A stretch of 64,000 nt of DNA from Pedobacter suwonensis (GTDB lineage Bacteria; Bacteroidota; Bacteroidia; Sphingobacteriales; Sphingobacteriaceae): positions 62,001-126,000 of the forward strand of contig NZ_FOJM01000016.1 in NCBI RefSeq assembly GCF_900111825.1, written 5' to 3'. Positions within the stretch are counted from its first letter, which is position 1. Each line of letters begins with the position of its first letter. The notes beneath the pieces are model-generated. The model was not told the origin of the DNA, did not search any database, and worked only from the letters and a program-made list of their open reading frames with translations. A program made the translations under genes and the position numbers. Below, piece by piece: positions 45,352 to 53,206 of the stretch.

Positions 45352-46191
45352 TTAGTTCATTCCTAGAAATTTTAAATCATCTTCATCAAAAATACATTGC
45401 ACCACATGTAATGAAAATGAATTAAAATAATTGATGAAACTTGCATATTGTTCATTATTCGGTTGAAGTCGCTTAAGACCAAACTCATCTTTGTTCAATG
45501 AGAAGTGTCTTTGAAATATATCTTTTGCTCTAGATTTTATTTCATTTTGAGTATCAGAACTGACGATAGTTCCCTGATGGGCAATTACATTTCTTAAAAT
45601 TGAAATCAATTCGAAAAAATCTCCCCATTTGGTGGCTAAATCGATATTCATTTTACGCTCTAGAAATGAAGTAACATTAGATGATTTGCTTCTTAAAAAT
45701 TGAATAATATGTCTATTGTTCTTTGTGTCTACTTTCAAATTATGATTTAATAAGTAAGTTTTTATATCAATATTTAATTTATCAGTGGCTTTTTTACTTC
45801 CTACCGCATGCTTATTTTCCATGAAATATCTAATATGGATTGCTTGTAGGATAAAATTTTCTAAAGCATTGTATATTTTCAAAGTTGCAAGGTTAGATAT
45901 CCAAGAAATAAAATCATTCTTGTCAATTTCAAGATTATCTGTTTTAATTAAGCGACTTATTTTGTGTCCTTTCAAATGTCCATCTTCATGCTTAGAACTA
46001 TATTCATACACATAGAATCCAGCTTCGTATAATCCAACTTGAGTTGGATTGTTCGCTTTATAATTATTTATTGAAGTCTGTAAAAATGATTTCCAAAAAC
46101 TCAAATCAGTATCTGTTGTAAAAACAGTGTTTTTATATATTTCAAATGCATTTAATATTCTATTATCGCTCTTAACTTTATATTCTTCCAT
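45352..46191 (-). CDS. HEPN-like protein in the rtcB operon
   Basis: 279 residues, mostly helical, family not firmly recognised. ISILRNVIAHQGTIVS near residue 205 contains R-x4-H, the active-site motif of HEPN ribonucleases. The gene is clearly more AT-rich than slipin and rtcB, and its codon use favours A/T third positions, so it may be a later insertion in the operon. It lies 10 bp before rtcB and 60 bp after slipin. It could cleave or bind RNA whose ends RtcB repairs, or be an inactive RNA sensor. The nuclease role is inference. Confidence 0.6.
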   Translation of the reverse strand: MEEYKVKSDNRILNAFEIYKNTVFTTDTDLSFWKSFLQTSINNYKANNPTQVGLYEAGFYVYEYSSKHEDGHLKGHKISRLIKTDNLEIDKNDFISWISNLATLKIYNALENFILQAIHIRYFMENKHAVGSKKATDKLNIDIKTYLLNHNLKVDTKNNRHIIQFLRSKSSNVTSFLERKMNIDLATKWGDFFELISILRNVIAHQGTIVSSDTQNEIKSRAKDIFQRHFSLNKDEFGLKRLQPNNEQYASFINYFNSFSLHVVQCIFDEDDLKFLGMN

Positions 46192-46205
46192 TGTTTTCTT
46201 TTAAT

Positions 46206-46237
46206 CCCCGGCAGGTAACATTCACCTAACCGAGGGG
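46206..46237 (-). promoter_or_regulatory. Hairpin between slipin and the HEPN-like gene
   Basis: CCCCTCGG and CCGGGG (minus strand) form a GC-rich stem with an inner AGGT/ACCT pair. There is no T-run, so it may be an mRNA processing or stability element separating slipin from the downstream genes. Confidence 0.45.
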
Positions 46238-46251
46238 TTTCTAAATTTAAT

Positions 46252-47349
46252 TTATTTCACGAAGATTTGCTTCAATTGATCCACAATTTGGCCGCTACCC
46301 GATAAGCTGATGTTATTGATCTTTTCTGCGATTTTCTCCACATATTCCATCTCCTTCAACTTATACAGCATCGAATTTTCTTCCATTAATTTAGCTGTAT
46401 TTAGCAAACTTCTGGTCGAAGCCGTTTCTTCTCTCCTGGTAATGATATTGGCTTGCGCTCTTTTCTCAGCAATTAATACCTGGTTCATAATCTCCTTCAC
46501 ATCGCCTGGCAAAATAATATCTTTAACACCGCAGTTAATTAATTTTACACCCAAATCGGTTGCTTTAGCTAAAGTTAAATCCATTACTTGTGCGGCAATT
46601 CTCTCTTTGCCTTCCATCAACTCATCAAAGGTCATTAAGCTAACTGATTCCCGTAAGGCCAATTGCATCGTAATATACAATTGCTTATCAAAATCTTTGT
46701 TTTCCAATAAGGCTTTGATAATGTCATCAACTTGATATTGAATGCTGAAGTTTACCCTCAATTGTGCTTTATCCTTAGTTAAGATCTCTTGTCCGATAAT
46801 CTCCATATTCAATTGCCTCATATCGGTTTTTAAAACTTGAATCGTAGTGGCATTTTTCCAGTAAACATAATTTCCTGCTTCCATTACCCTTTCAAATTTG
46901 CCATCAATAAATAACAAGGCTTTTTCGAAAGACTCCACTTTGAAAGCCCTGATATAATTTAATAAAGGTGCTTTCTCTAACAAATTTTTATCAACCGTCT
47001 CATCAATGTTGATGTTACTAATATCAACTATAACAAAGTGATAGGCAGACAAACCTTTCCAGATGGCATGTTTGCCCGCAGTTAACGCACTTTTGAAATT
47101 TCCATTTCTGTAAACCAATACCAACTCATTATCGGCTACATCTACTACATGCACCAGGTTAGTAAAATCAGTGTTTGTTAACAGTACTTCTAGTTCTGCA
47201 AGGGTGAAAAAATACTCTTTTCCCATATCGAACAAAGTGATATCTTCTCCAAAACCTAACCAGTAGGTTCCTGCAGTTAATACGTTTTTTAATTTTCCTC
47301 TTTTAAACACCAATCCAACATCATTGGTGTTAATGGTTACTCTTTTCAT
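46252..47349 (-). CDS. Slipin-type SPFH/band-7 protein of the RNA-repair operon
   Basis: 365 residues. It starts MKRVTINTNDVGLVFKRGKL and has no N-terminal membrane segment. Residues 145-290 are an SPFH domain (VLKTDMRQLNMEIIGQEILT, LRVNFSIQYQVDD, ALRESVSLMTFDELM, AQVMDLTLAKATDLGVKLIN). A coiled coil follows (EKRAQANIITRREETASTRS). Slipin-like genes beside rtcB are known from comparative genomics. The protein may form a scaffold or ring for the repair complex (inference). It is the first protein gene downstream of the tRNA-like RNA, with a 318-bp leader. Confidence 0.85.
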   Translation of the reverse strand: MKRVTINTNDVGLVFKRGKLKNVLTAGTYWLGFGEDITLFDMGKEYFFTLAELEVLLTNTDFTNLVHVVDVADNELVLVYRNGNFKSALTAGKHAIWKGLSAYHFVIVDISNINIDETVDKNLLEKAPLLNYIRAFKVESFEKALLFIDGKFERVMEAGNYVYWKNATTIQVLKTDMRQLNMEIIGQEILTKDKAQLRVNFSIQYQVDDIIKALLENKDFDKQLYITMQLALRESVSLMTFDELMEGKERIAAQVMDLTLAKATDLGVKLINCGVKDIILPGDVKEIMNQVLIAEKRAQANIITRREETASTRSLLNTAKLMEENSMLYKLKEMEYVEKIAEKINNISLSGSGQIVDQLKQIFVK

Positions 47350-47667
47350 GTTTTTTGATGTTAAGATTTATAATTATTTAATTGTTTTGCTTACAAAGCC
47401 TTGTAAAAGCACATTCATCTGGTTTTTGCGGAAATAAATTGAATCCTGATGTGTTTAAGAGTGAAATTATTTTTTCAGTTAGCTGAAATCCGGGGATTGA
47501 TTCTAACGTTTAAATAACCTGACTTTTAAATCAGTTCGTTTATCGTTTTATTTTCAAAGCAAAAGCAAATTTGCCTTTCAGGAACATAAAAGAGCCATTA
47601 AGCAGAATGTGGTTTTACAAGGTAGTTTTTTGAGTAATTTGAAAAGTTACCCTTCTTTTTTTGTTTT
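47350..47667 (-). other. Leader between the tRNA-like RNA and slipin
   Basis: About 320 bp without a gene. It holds a 6-bp hairpin (TTTCAG TTAG CTGAAA, 47475-47490) and AT-rich sequence. A second promoter for slipin may lie here, but no exact TAnnTTTG was found. Confidence 0.5.
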
Positions 47668-47827
47668 GGATTTTGAGCCCTAAACGCTTACCAATTAGCT
47701 ATTCCAACACCTTGGAAGCAGGATTCGAACCTGCATATTTGGTTGTTACTCTAACCCCTGAGTTATTCCGGATTGCTCCGGAAGTGGGATTCGAACCCAC
47801 GACACACAACGTGTTAAGACAAAAACC
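47668..47827 (-). ncRNA. Tandem circularly permuted tRNA mimics (YrlA-like RNA)
   Basis: Read on the minus strand. Unit A (47810 down to 47742) has, in order: GTTGT, GTGTC, T arm GTGGG-TTCGAAT-CCCAC, TTCCGGA, tetraloop GCAA, TCCGGAA, TA, D arm ACTC-AGGGGTTA-GAGT, A, ACAAC. The acceptor (7 bp), D (4 bp), anticodon (5 bp) and T (5 bp) stems all pair perfectly. U8, A14, G18-G19 and TTC are present. Unit B (about 47740-47680) repeats the order with T arm GCAGG-TTCGAAT-CCTGC, acceptor TTCCAA/TTGGAA and D arm with GG. GGTTTTTG (47827-47820) and CAAAATCC (47675-47668) could close the whole in 7 of 8 pairs. There is no anticodon or CCA end. YrlA-type Y RNA likeness is from memory. Confidence 0.8.
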
Positions 47828-47922
47828 AGCACAATCCTGACCAGTACATTCCATGCTATCGCACGAATACTTTGGGGATATACAGAAACCCTCAACTGCG
47901 ATCAGTGTTATGTAGTATTGCC

Positions 47923-48055
47923 ATTCCGGTTATTACCGGAATTTCTTTATAGGTAATGATTTACTTAAACTATTTAATTGCTGCCCTTAACCCTGTTCCG
48001 CAGATCCGGAACAGGGGGCTTCGTAATAAAGCGCTACTCAGAAAACGAGCAGCGC
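47923..48055 (-). other. Three strong hairpins upstream of the tRNA-like RNA
   Basis: ATTCCGGT-TATT-ACCGGAAT (47923-47942), CCCTGTTCCG-CAGATC-CGGAACAGGG (47991-48016) and a 9-pair stem at 48031-48055. In the last, the minus-strand RNA has a G-U pair where the plus-strand RNA would have an A-C mismatch. This supports transcription in the slipin direction. They may be part of a longer noncoding RNA or a 5' leader. Confidence 0.5.
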
Positions 48056-48276
48056 CGTGAGAGCGCGTATTCTAAAGCAGTTTAATTTCTTGTAAATCAG
48101 TTATTATTATTGATTTTTTTCAAAGAACTTCATTATCGACCGGCGACATGACAAAGATGCCACCATCCCTGCGCGGAGGAATTACGCAGTAAATAAAATT
48201 TTAATGAATTTTAATCAAAATATTGTTTGTCAGTATTTTAAAATTTATTTTTGATAGTTTTCATATTTTAAGCATC

Positions 48277-48303
48277 CAATTGCGCAATTGTATTGCGCAG
48301 TTA
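48277..48303. promoter_or_regulatory. Palindromic operator candidate upstream of the WYL gene
   Basis: CAATTGCGCAATTG (48277-48290) is a perfect 14-bp palindrome, followed at once by TATTGCGCAGTTA, which repeats the TTGCGCA core one helical turn away. It lies 82 bp before the WYL start in the divergent spacer, suited to regulator binding. Confidence 0.5.
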
Positions 48304-48371
48304 TCGGTAACTTAGTTATCTTTAACCGAAGCATAAACACCAGATTTTTTAACCACGCTAATTACCTCAAA

Positions 48372-49412
48372 ATGGCCATCAATAAATTAGCCCTTATTCG
48401 TTACAAAACTATCGATGACTGTCTGAGAAACCGCTTTCGCAAATGGACCCTAGATGATCTGATTGAAAAGGTCGCCGAAACGCTGTACGAACTGGAAGGC
48501 ATAACCAGCGGCGTGAGCAAACGCACCATCCAGGCAGATATTCAGTTGATGAGGAGTGATAAACTGGGTTATAACGCACCTATTGTGGTAAAAGACAGGC
48601 GGTTTTATGCTTATGAAGACCCCGGTTTTAGTATTACAAAAACACCGATCAACCATGCTGATGTTGATAAAATGAAAGAAATTGTCGGGGTGCTGAAGCA
48701 GTTTAATGCTTTCAATTACTTCGACGAGATGAGCGATATGATTGCCCGTTTGGAGAATAACCTTTATAAATCGACCAAACAGAGCGGAAACAACATTCAG
48801 CTGGAAAGTAATAAGCTGGTGAAGGGCCTGGAATGTATTCCGCCGCTTTATCAGGCGGTTCTAAATAAACGGTCATTGCTGATTGAATATAAATCGTTTA
48901 AGGCACAACAGGCACAGCAAGGCATTTATTTCCCCTACCTGTTAAAAGAATACCGTAACCGCTGGTTTTTGATCTGTAAGGCAAAAAAGCGGCCCGGAAT
49001 ATTAAATTTAGCACTCGACAGGATAGTTGAATTTCAGGAATTACCAAACGAACCGTTTATTGCTTATGAAGGAGTGGATTTTGACCGTTATTATGACGAT
49101 TTAATCGGGGTAACCAAAAGTGAGAGAGACCGGCCACAAAAAGTGATTCTGGAATTTACGAACGATCATGCACCCTATGTCGTTACCAAACCTTTGCATA
49201 CCTCGCAGGTGGTATTGAACAAAACTGATAAAACTACCGTTTTCAGGATTGATGTAGTGCTGAATTATGAACTGGAGCGCGAAATACTGGGTTTTGGCGA
49301 ATGTGTTAAAGTGCGTTCACCAAGGCTGCTGATTGCTAAAATTAAGCGTCGTTTAGAACAGACCTACAAACAATATGAAATAGCAGAAGAAAAAAAAGAA
49401 TCGAAGACTTGA
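48372..49412 (+). CDS. WYL-domain transcription regulator, divergent from the RNA-repair operon
   Basis: 346 residues from MAINKLALIRYKTIDDCLRN; the in-frame start at 48288 overlaps the palindrome and adds odd sequence. Residues 10-75 are a helix-turn-helix domain (KWTLDDLIEKVAETLYELEG, SKRTIQADIQLMRSD). Residues 155-260 are a WYL domain (LIEYKSFKAQ.., RNRWFLICKAK, with W-F-L for W-Y-L). A C-terminal dimer domain follows. WYL domains sense nucleic-acid or nucleotide ligands. It probably regulates the slipin-HEPN-rtcB operon, analogous to RtcR, which is not in the window. Confidence 0.85.
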   Translation: MAINKLALIRYKTIDDCLRNRFRKWTLDDLIEKVAETLYELEGITSGVSKRTIQADIQLMRSDKLGYNAPIVVKDRRFYAYEDPGFSITKTPINHADVDKMKEIVGVLKQFNAFNYFDEMSDMIARLENNLYKSTKQSGNNIQLESNKLVKGLECIPPLYQAVLNKRSLLIEYKSFKAQQAQQGIYFPYLLKEYRNRWFLICKAKKRPGILNLALDRIVEFQELPNEPFIAYEGVDFDRYYDDLIGVTKSERDRPQKVILEFTNDHAPYVVTKPLHTSQVVLNKTDKTTVFRIDVVLNYELEREILGFGECVKVRSPRLLIAKIKRRLEQTYKQYEIAEEKKESKT

Positions 49413-49482
49413 GGATTGTAATTTAGTTAAACGTTTTAGTGATTGGGTTTTTATCTGTATTTTAAGGGCTTAATAACCAAAT

Positions 49483-51000
49483 ATGAGCAGAACCAAATAT
49501 ATCTTATCTATCTTGATGGCTTGTTCTTTGAGCATATCCGCACAGCAAGCTACTCCTCAATGGCGACCCAATTATCATTTTACCGCACCAACTAATTGGC
49601 TTAATGATCCTAATGGATTAATTTATCTCAATGGCGAATACCATTTGTATTACCAGTATAATCCCTTCGAAAATAAATGGGGGCATATGAGTTGGGGGCA
49701 TGCAAAAAGCAAAGACCTGGTTAATTGGGAACACCTGCCCGTTGCAATTCCAGAAAAAATAACCAAAGACACCACCACCATGATTTTTTCTGGTTCGGCG
49801 GTTCTGGATAAACAAAATGTGAGTGGTTTAGGCAAGGATAAAGCACCTATTCTGGCCTTTTATACGGCTGATTTACCTAAACAGCATAACGAATCGCAGT
49901 ATATGGCCTATAGCAACGATGACGGTTTAACGTTTACCGATTATACAAAAAATCCAATTATCGATTTAAATAAAAAAGATTTTCGCGATCCGAATGTATG
50001 GTGGCACGACGCTTCTAAGCAATGGATCATGACGGTTGCGATGGTTGATGAGCACCAGGTTAGGTTTTATGGCTCAAAAAACCTGAAAGACTGGGCCATA
50101 CTGAGCGATTTTGGTAAACAAGGTAATCAGGGCAGCGGATGGGAATGTCCTTTTATTGTTCCGCTGGCGGTAGATGGAAATAAGAACAATACAAAGTGGG
50201 TACTCATGATCTCGTTGTTTGGTCCAAAAGGACCTACCATGCAATATTTTGTGGGCGATTTTGATGGCAAAATCTTTAAAAATGATAATGACGGTCAGTT
50301 AACGCTACTGGTGGATGATGGCGATTCATTTTATGCAGCTATTCCCTGGAACAATGCACCAAATGATAAACGCATCTTATTGGGTTGGTTGCAACCGGGA
50401 GGTAAGGAAACCTTTCCATGGAAAGGGCAGATGTCTATTCCGAGGGATTTAACTTTAAAAACTATGCCCGATGGCGTAAGATTGTTTCAGCAGCCGAGTT
50501 CGGTTATTGCAAACAATCTTAGAAAACTGGCTCAAAACCGGGTTATTTCCAAACAAAATCTGGTTGTTAGCGGCGAATTGAAACTGGGTGAAATTATTAA
50601 TGCAAACTGGATTGAAGCAGAATTTGATTTGAGTAATGCTAAAAATTCAGGTTTTAAGCTGGCCCAGTTAAAAAATGGACAAGGGAAAGTGATTAAAGAA
50701 ATTGAAGTAGGTTATCGGGCCGACAAAAATGAGCTTTATGTAGATTGTTCGCGTTCAGAAAAAGGTATTAAAAACGATAAAAATATCATTCAAACGGCTA
50801 AAATAAATCCTATTAATGGTAAAGTGAAAATTCAGATCCTGATTGATAAATCATCACTCGAAGTTTTTGGAAATGGTGGTGAAAAGGTTATTTCTACCAT
50901 GATTTTCCCGGATGAAAAGGCTACTGGAATTACAGCATTTTCAAAAGATGGAAAAAGTGCGCTGAGTAGTTTAAAAATATGGGATTTGAGTAAGAAATAG
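49483..51000 (+). CDS. GH32 fructan beta-fructosidase
   Basis: 505 residues. A signal peptide ends at SISAQQ. The GH32 site is complete: nucleophile Asp in NWLNDPNGLIYLNGEYHLYY, transition-state Asp in KDFRDPNVWWH and acid/base Glu in GWECPFIVPL. A C-terminal beta-sandwich (LEVFGNGGEKVISTMIFP) is typical. It hydrolyses levan, inulin or sucrose in the periplasm or outside. No SusCD pair or fructokinase lies beside it, so it is an isolated gene. Confidence 0.92.
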   Translation: MSRTKYILSILMACSLSISAQQATPQWRPNYHFTAPTNWLNDPNGLIYLNGEYHLYYQYNPFENKWGHMSWGHAKSKDLVNWEHLPVAIPEKITKDTTTMIFSGSAVLDKQNVSGLGKDKAPILAFYTADLPKQHNESQYMAYSNDDGLTFTDYTKNPIIDLNKKDFRDPNVWWHDASKQWIMTVAMVDEHQVRFYGSKNLKDWAILSDFGKQGNQGSGWECPFIVPLAVDGNKNNTKWVLMISLFGPKGPTMQYFVGDFDGKIFKNDNDGQLTLLVDDGDSFYAAIPWNNAPNDKRILLGWLQPGGKETFPWKGQMSIPRDLTLKTMPDGVRLFQQPSSVIANNLRKLAQNRVISKQNLVVSGELKLGEIINANWIEAEFDLSNAKNSGFKLAQLKNGQGKVIKEIEVGYRADKNELYVDCSRSEKGIKNDKNIIQTAKINPINGKVKIQILIDKSSLEVFGNGGEKVISTMIFPDEKATGITAFSKDGKSALSSLKIWDLSKK

Positions 51001-51006
51001 TTGAAA

Positions 51007-51103
51007 TCGTCATTATAAGGAGGAACGACGAAGCAATCTTTCAAGCTAACGATTGTTCCCATAACGATTGCTTCGTCGGCTGAAAAGCCTTCTCGCAATG
51101 ACG
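51007..51103. repeat. Dispersed inverted repeat CGTCATT..AATGACG
   Basis: The outer arms CGTCATT and AATGACG and the inner arms AACGACGAAGCAATC and GATTGCTTCGTCG form a long hairpin between gene ends. It is the clearest of three related intergenic hairpins in the window. Confidence 0.65.
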
Positions 51104-51120
51104 GAAGTATATTATACATA

Positions 51121-51156
51121 AAAACCTTTTCTAAAAACTTAGAAAAGGTTTTTTGC
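51121..51156. terminator. Bidirectional terminator
   Basis: A 14-bp stem (AAAACCTTTTCTAA / TTAGAAAAGGTTTT) with loop AAAC and a T-run serves the convergent GH32 and prfC genes. Confidence 0.85.
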
Positions 51157-51174
51157 CTTTATAGACTTCCGACT

Positions 51175-52758
51175 TTAAGATTTAAATTCACTTGTTTTAT
51201 GAAATTCGATATCCGGATAATCCTGTTTGGTTAAATTAATCATATATTCACTATCTGCCAGATAAACAGGATTGGCTTCTTTATCAAAGCCGATGTGCTG
51301 TTGCTTGCGTTTTACAAACTCATCCAATTTCTTTCTATCGGTAGAAGTTACCCAGCTCGAACGGGTATAACTTAACGTACGGAAACGGCATTTAGCTCCA
51401 TATTCATGCTCTAAACGGAAGTTGATTACCTCAAACTGAAGTTCACCTACTGCGCCAATTACTTTCCGGTTTCCGGGCTGCATCACAAATAATTGTGCTA
51501 CCCCTTCGTCAGTTAATTGTTCAATTCCTTTTTCCAGCTGTTTGGTGCGCATCGGATCCATATTCTCTACCTCTTTAAAAATAGAAGGAGAGAAACTTGG
51601 AATTCCTTTAAACTGTAGTTTTTCACCTTCAGTTAAAGTATCGCCAATTTTAAAGTTTCCGCTATCATACAAACCCACTACATCACCTGGCCAGGCTTCT
51701 TCTACAATGCTTTTCTCGTTGGCCATAAAATCCATCGGGTTAGAGAATTTTAGTTTTTTATCCTGACGGGTATGGTAATAGAATTTATTGCGTTCAAATT
51801 TACCGGAGCAGATCCTCAAAAATGCAATCCGATCGCGGTGTTTAGGGTCTAAGTTTGCGTGTATTTTAAATACAAAACCACTAAAGTTTTTTTCTTCTAC
51901 CAGTACATCACGTTCTTCAGCTTCACGGTGACGAGGACTAGGAGCGATATCAATAAAGGTATCTAAAAGCTCTTTAATCCCGAAATTATTAATTGCACTG
52001 CCAAAAAATACAGGCGCAACTAAACCATCGGTATATAAATCTTTATCAATTTTGCCGTAAATACCATCAACCAATTCAACATCATCTTTCAGCGTGTTGA
52101 TTTCATTTTCTTTGAGGTAATCCAGGAGCGAGGTATCGTTCAGGTCATTAACGGCAATAACCGAATCGGTTACCTTGGTTTTATCCGAGTTAAATAAATT
52201 TAAATGCTTGTTATAAATGCTGTAAACCCCTTTAAAGGTATGTCCCTGTCCAATAGGCCAGGAAAGCGGGCAAAGGCTGATGTTTAGTTTCTCTTCAATT
52301 TCATCCAGTAAATCATAAGCTTCTTTACCTTCACGGTCCATTTTATTGATGAAGATAATTACAGGCGTATTCCGCATGCGGCAAACCGACATGAGCTTTT
52401 CTGTCTGTTCCTCCACACCCTTAACACAATCAACTACTAAAATCACGCTATCCACAGCAGATAAAGTACGGTAGGTATCTTCGGCGAAATCTTTGTGACC
52501 CGGAGTGTCCAGAATATTAATACGCTTACCGCTGTATTCGAAACCCATTACCGAAGTTGCAACCGAGATACCCCTTTGCTTTTCAATTTCCATAAAATCG
52601 GAGGTATTGCTCTGGTTGGCCTTATTTCTTTTTACTGCACCAGCGGTGTTGATGGCACCACCAAAAAGCAGAAATTTTTCTGTCAGTGTGGTTTTACCGG
52701 CATCGGGGTGACTAATAATGGCAAAGGTTTTACGTTTTTCTATTTCAGGGTTAAGCAT
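51175..52758 (-). CDS. prfC: Peptide chain release factor 3
   Basis: 527 residues. The GTPase motifs are clear: G1 [19 protein letters not shown]3 [15 protein letters not shown]4 [33 protein letters not shown] is the switch I region. It recycles RF1/RF2 from the ribosome. The promoter has a TATCTTTG box at 52847-52854. It is monocistronic. Confidence 0.95.
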   Translation of the reverse strand: MLNPEIEKRKTFAIISHPDAGKTTLTEKFLLFGGAINTAGAVKRNKANQSNTSDFMEIEKQRGISVATSVMGFEYSGKRINILDTPGHKDFAEDTYRTLSAVDSVILVVDCVKGVEEQTEKLMSVCRMRNTPVIIFINKMDREGKEAYDLLDEIEEKLNISLCPLSWPIGQGHTFKGVYSIYNKHLNLFNSDKTKVTDSVIAVNDLNDTSLLDYLKENEINTLKDDVELVDGIYGKIDKDLYTDGLVAPVFFGSAINNFGIKELLDTFIDIAPSPRHREAEERDVLVEEKNFSGFVFKIHANLDPKHRDRIAFLRICSGKFERNKFYYHTRQDKKLKFSNPMDFMANEKSIVEEAWPGDVVGLYDSGNFKIGDTLTEGEKLQFKGIPSFSPSIFKEVENMDPMRTKQLEKGIEQLTDEGVAQLFVMQPGNRKVIGAVGELQFEVINFRLEHEYGAKCRFRTLSYTRSSWVTSTDRKKLDEFVKRKQQHIGFDKEANPVYLADSEYMINLTKQDYPDIEFHKTSEFKS

Positions 52759-52846
52759 AATAAAATTTTGGGTATAAGAGATGATGAAACCTTATTAAAG
52801 GAATTTAACAGCGATAAGATTTGAATATTGTTGTTTCATCAGGCTG

Positions 52847-52854
52847 CAAAGATA
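52847..52854 (-). promoter_or_regulatory. -7 box TATCTTTG of prfC
   Basis: An exact TAnnTTTG match on the minus strand, giving a leader of about 85 nt. Confidence 0.55.
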
Positions 52855-53139
52855 GGGAATTTGGTTAACTGTTTTAAGTGGTTAATTGTTTAATTGAAAA
52901 CTGATTGCAATTTTTAAGATTGAAAAGCAGTGGCAGTGGTTCTTTTGTTATTACAGCCCTGCCATACACTATAGCTCCGCTTGTAGAAATCGGAGGCTGC
53001 CGTTCCTGTCCAGGTTTATATTGCTTCTGGGGCAGTTCTATCAAGGCTTTTGGGTTCGCCAATTCAGAAATTATTGCTTAATTAAAGGTTTAGACCAAAA
53101 ATATCAACTTAAAATTAAAATTTCTCACCAATGATTCTT
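52855..53139. other. Spacer with a short GC-richer patch
   Basis: It holds GGTTAA-TTGTTTAA microrepeats at 52862-52898 and a GC-richer stretch (52925-53065). A 62-codon minus frame there is not convincing as a gene; it may be a remnant or dispersed repeat. Confidence 0.4.
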
Positions 53140-53147
53140 TAGTTTTG
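53140..53147 (+). promoter_or_regulatory. -7 box TAGTTTTG of the helicase gene
   Basis: An exact TAnnTTTG match 60 nt before the ATG at 53207. Confidence 0.45.
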
Positions 53148-53206
53148 TGCTAAAATGTTTAGCTTTATTTATCCTCCCTGTTTAGCAAACTAAAATTTTA
53201 TTGCAG

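Larger units (their letters stand above)
47828..48371. other. Remainder of the divergent slipin-WYL spacer
   Basis: No protein gene. Besides the hairpins and operator listed separately, 47845-47880 holds a further hairpin (GTGC GATA GCAT on the minus strand). A near-match of the -7 box on the minus strand (CATCTTTG) lies at about 48152-48159. Confidence 0.45.

Noticed and set aside
47742-47810. Ordinary tRNA gene on the minus strand
   Set aside because: The T arm and 3' acceptor strand come before the 5' acceptor strand and D arm, there is no anticodon loop, and no CCA end; only the permuted order pairs fully.
48288-48371. Earlier start of the WYL regulator
   Set aside because: It begins at the operator palindrome and adds residues not expected before the helix-turn-helix.
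52874-53062. 62-codon minus-strand gene
   Set aside because: No family features, no ribosome-binding or promoter context; more likely a remnant.
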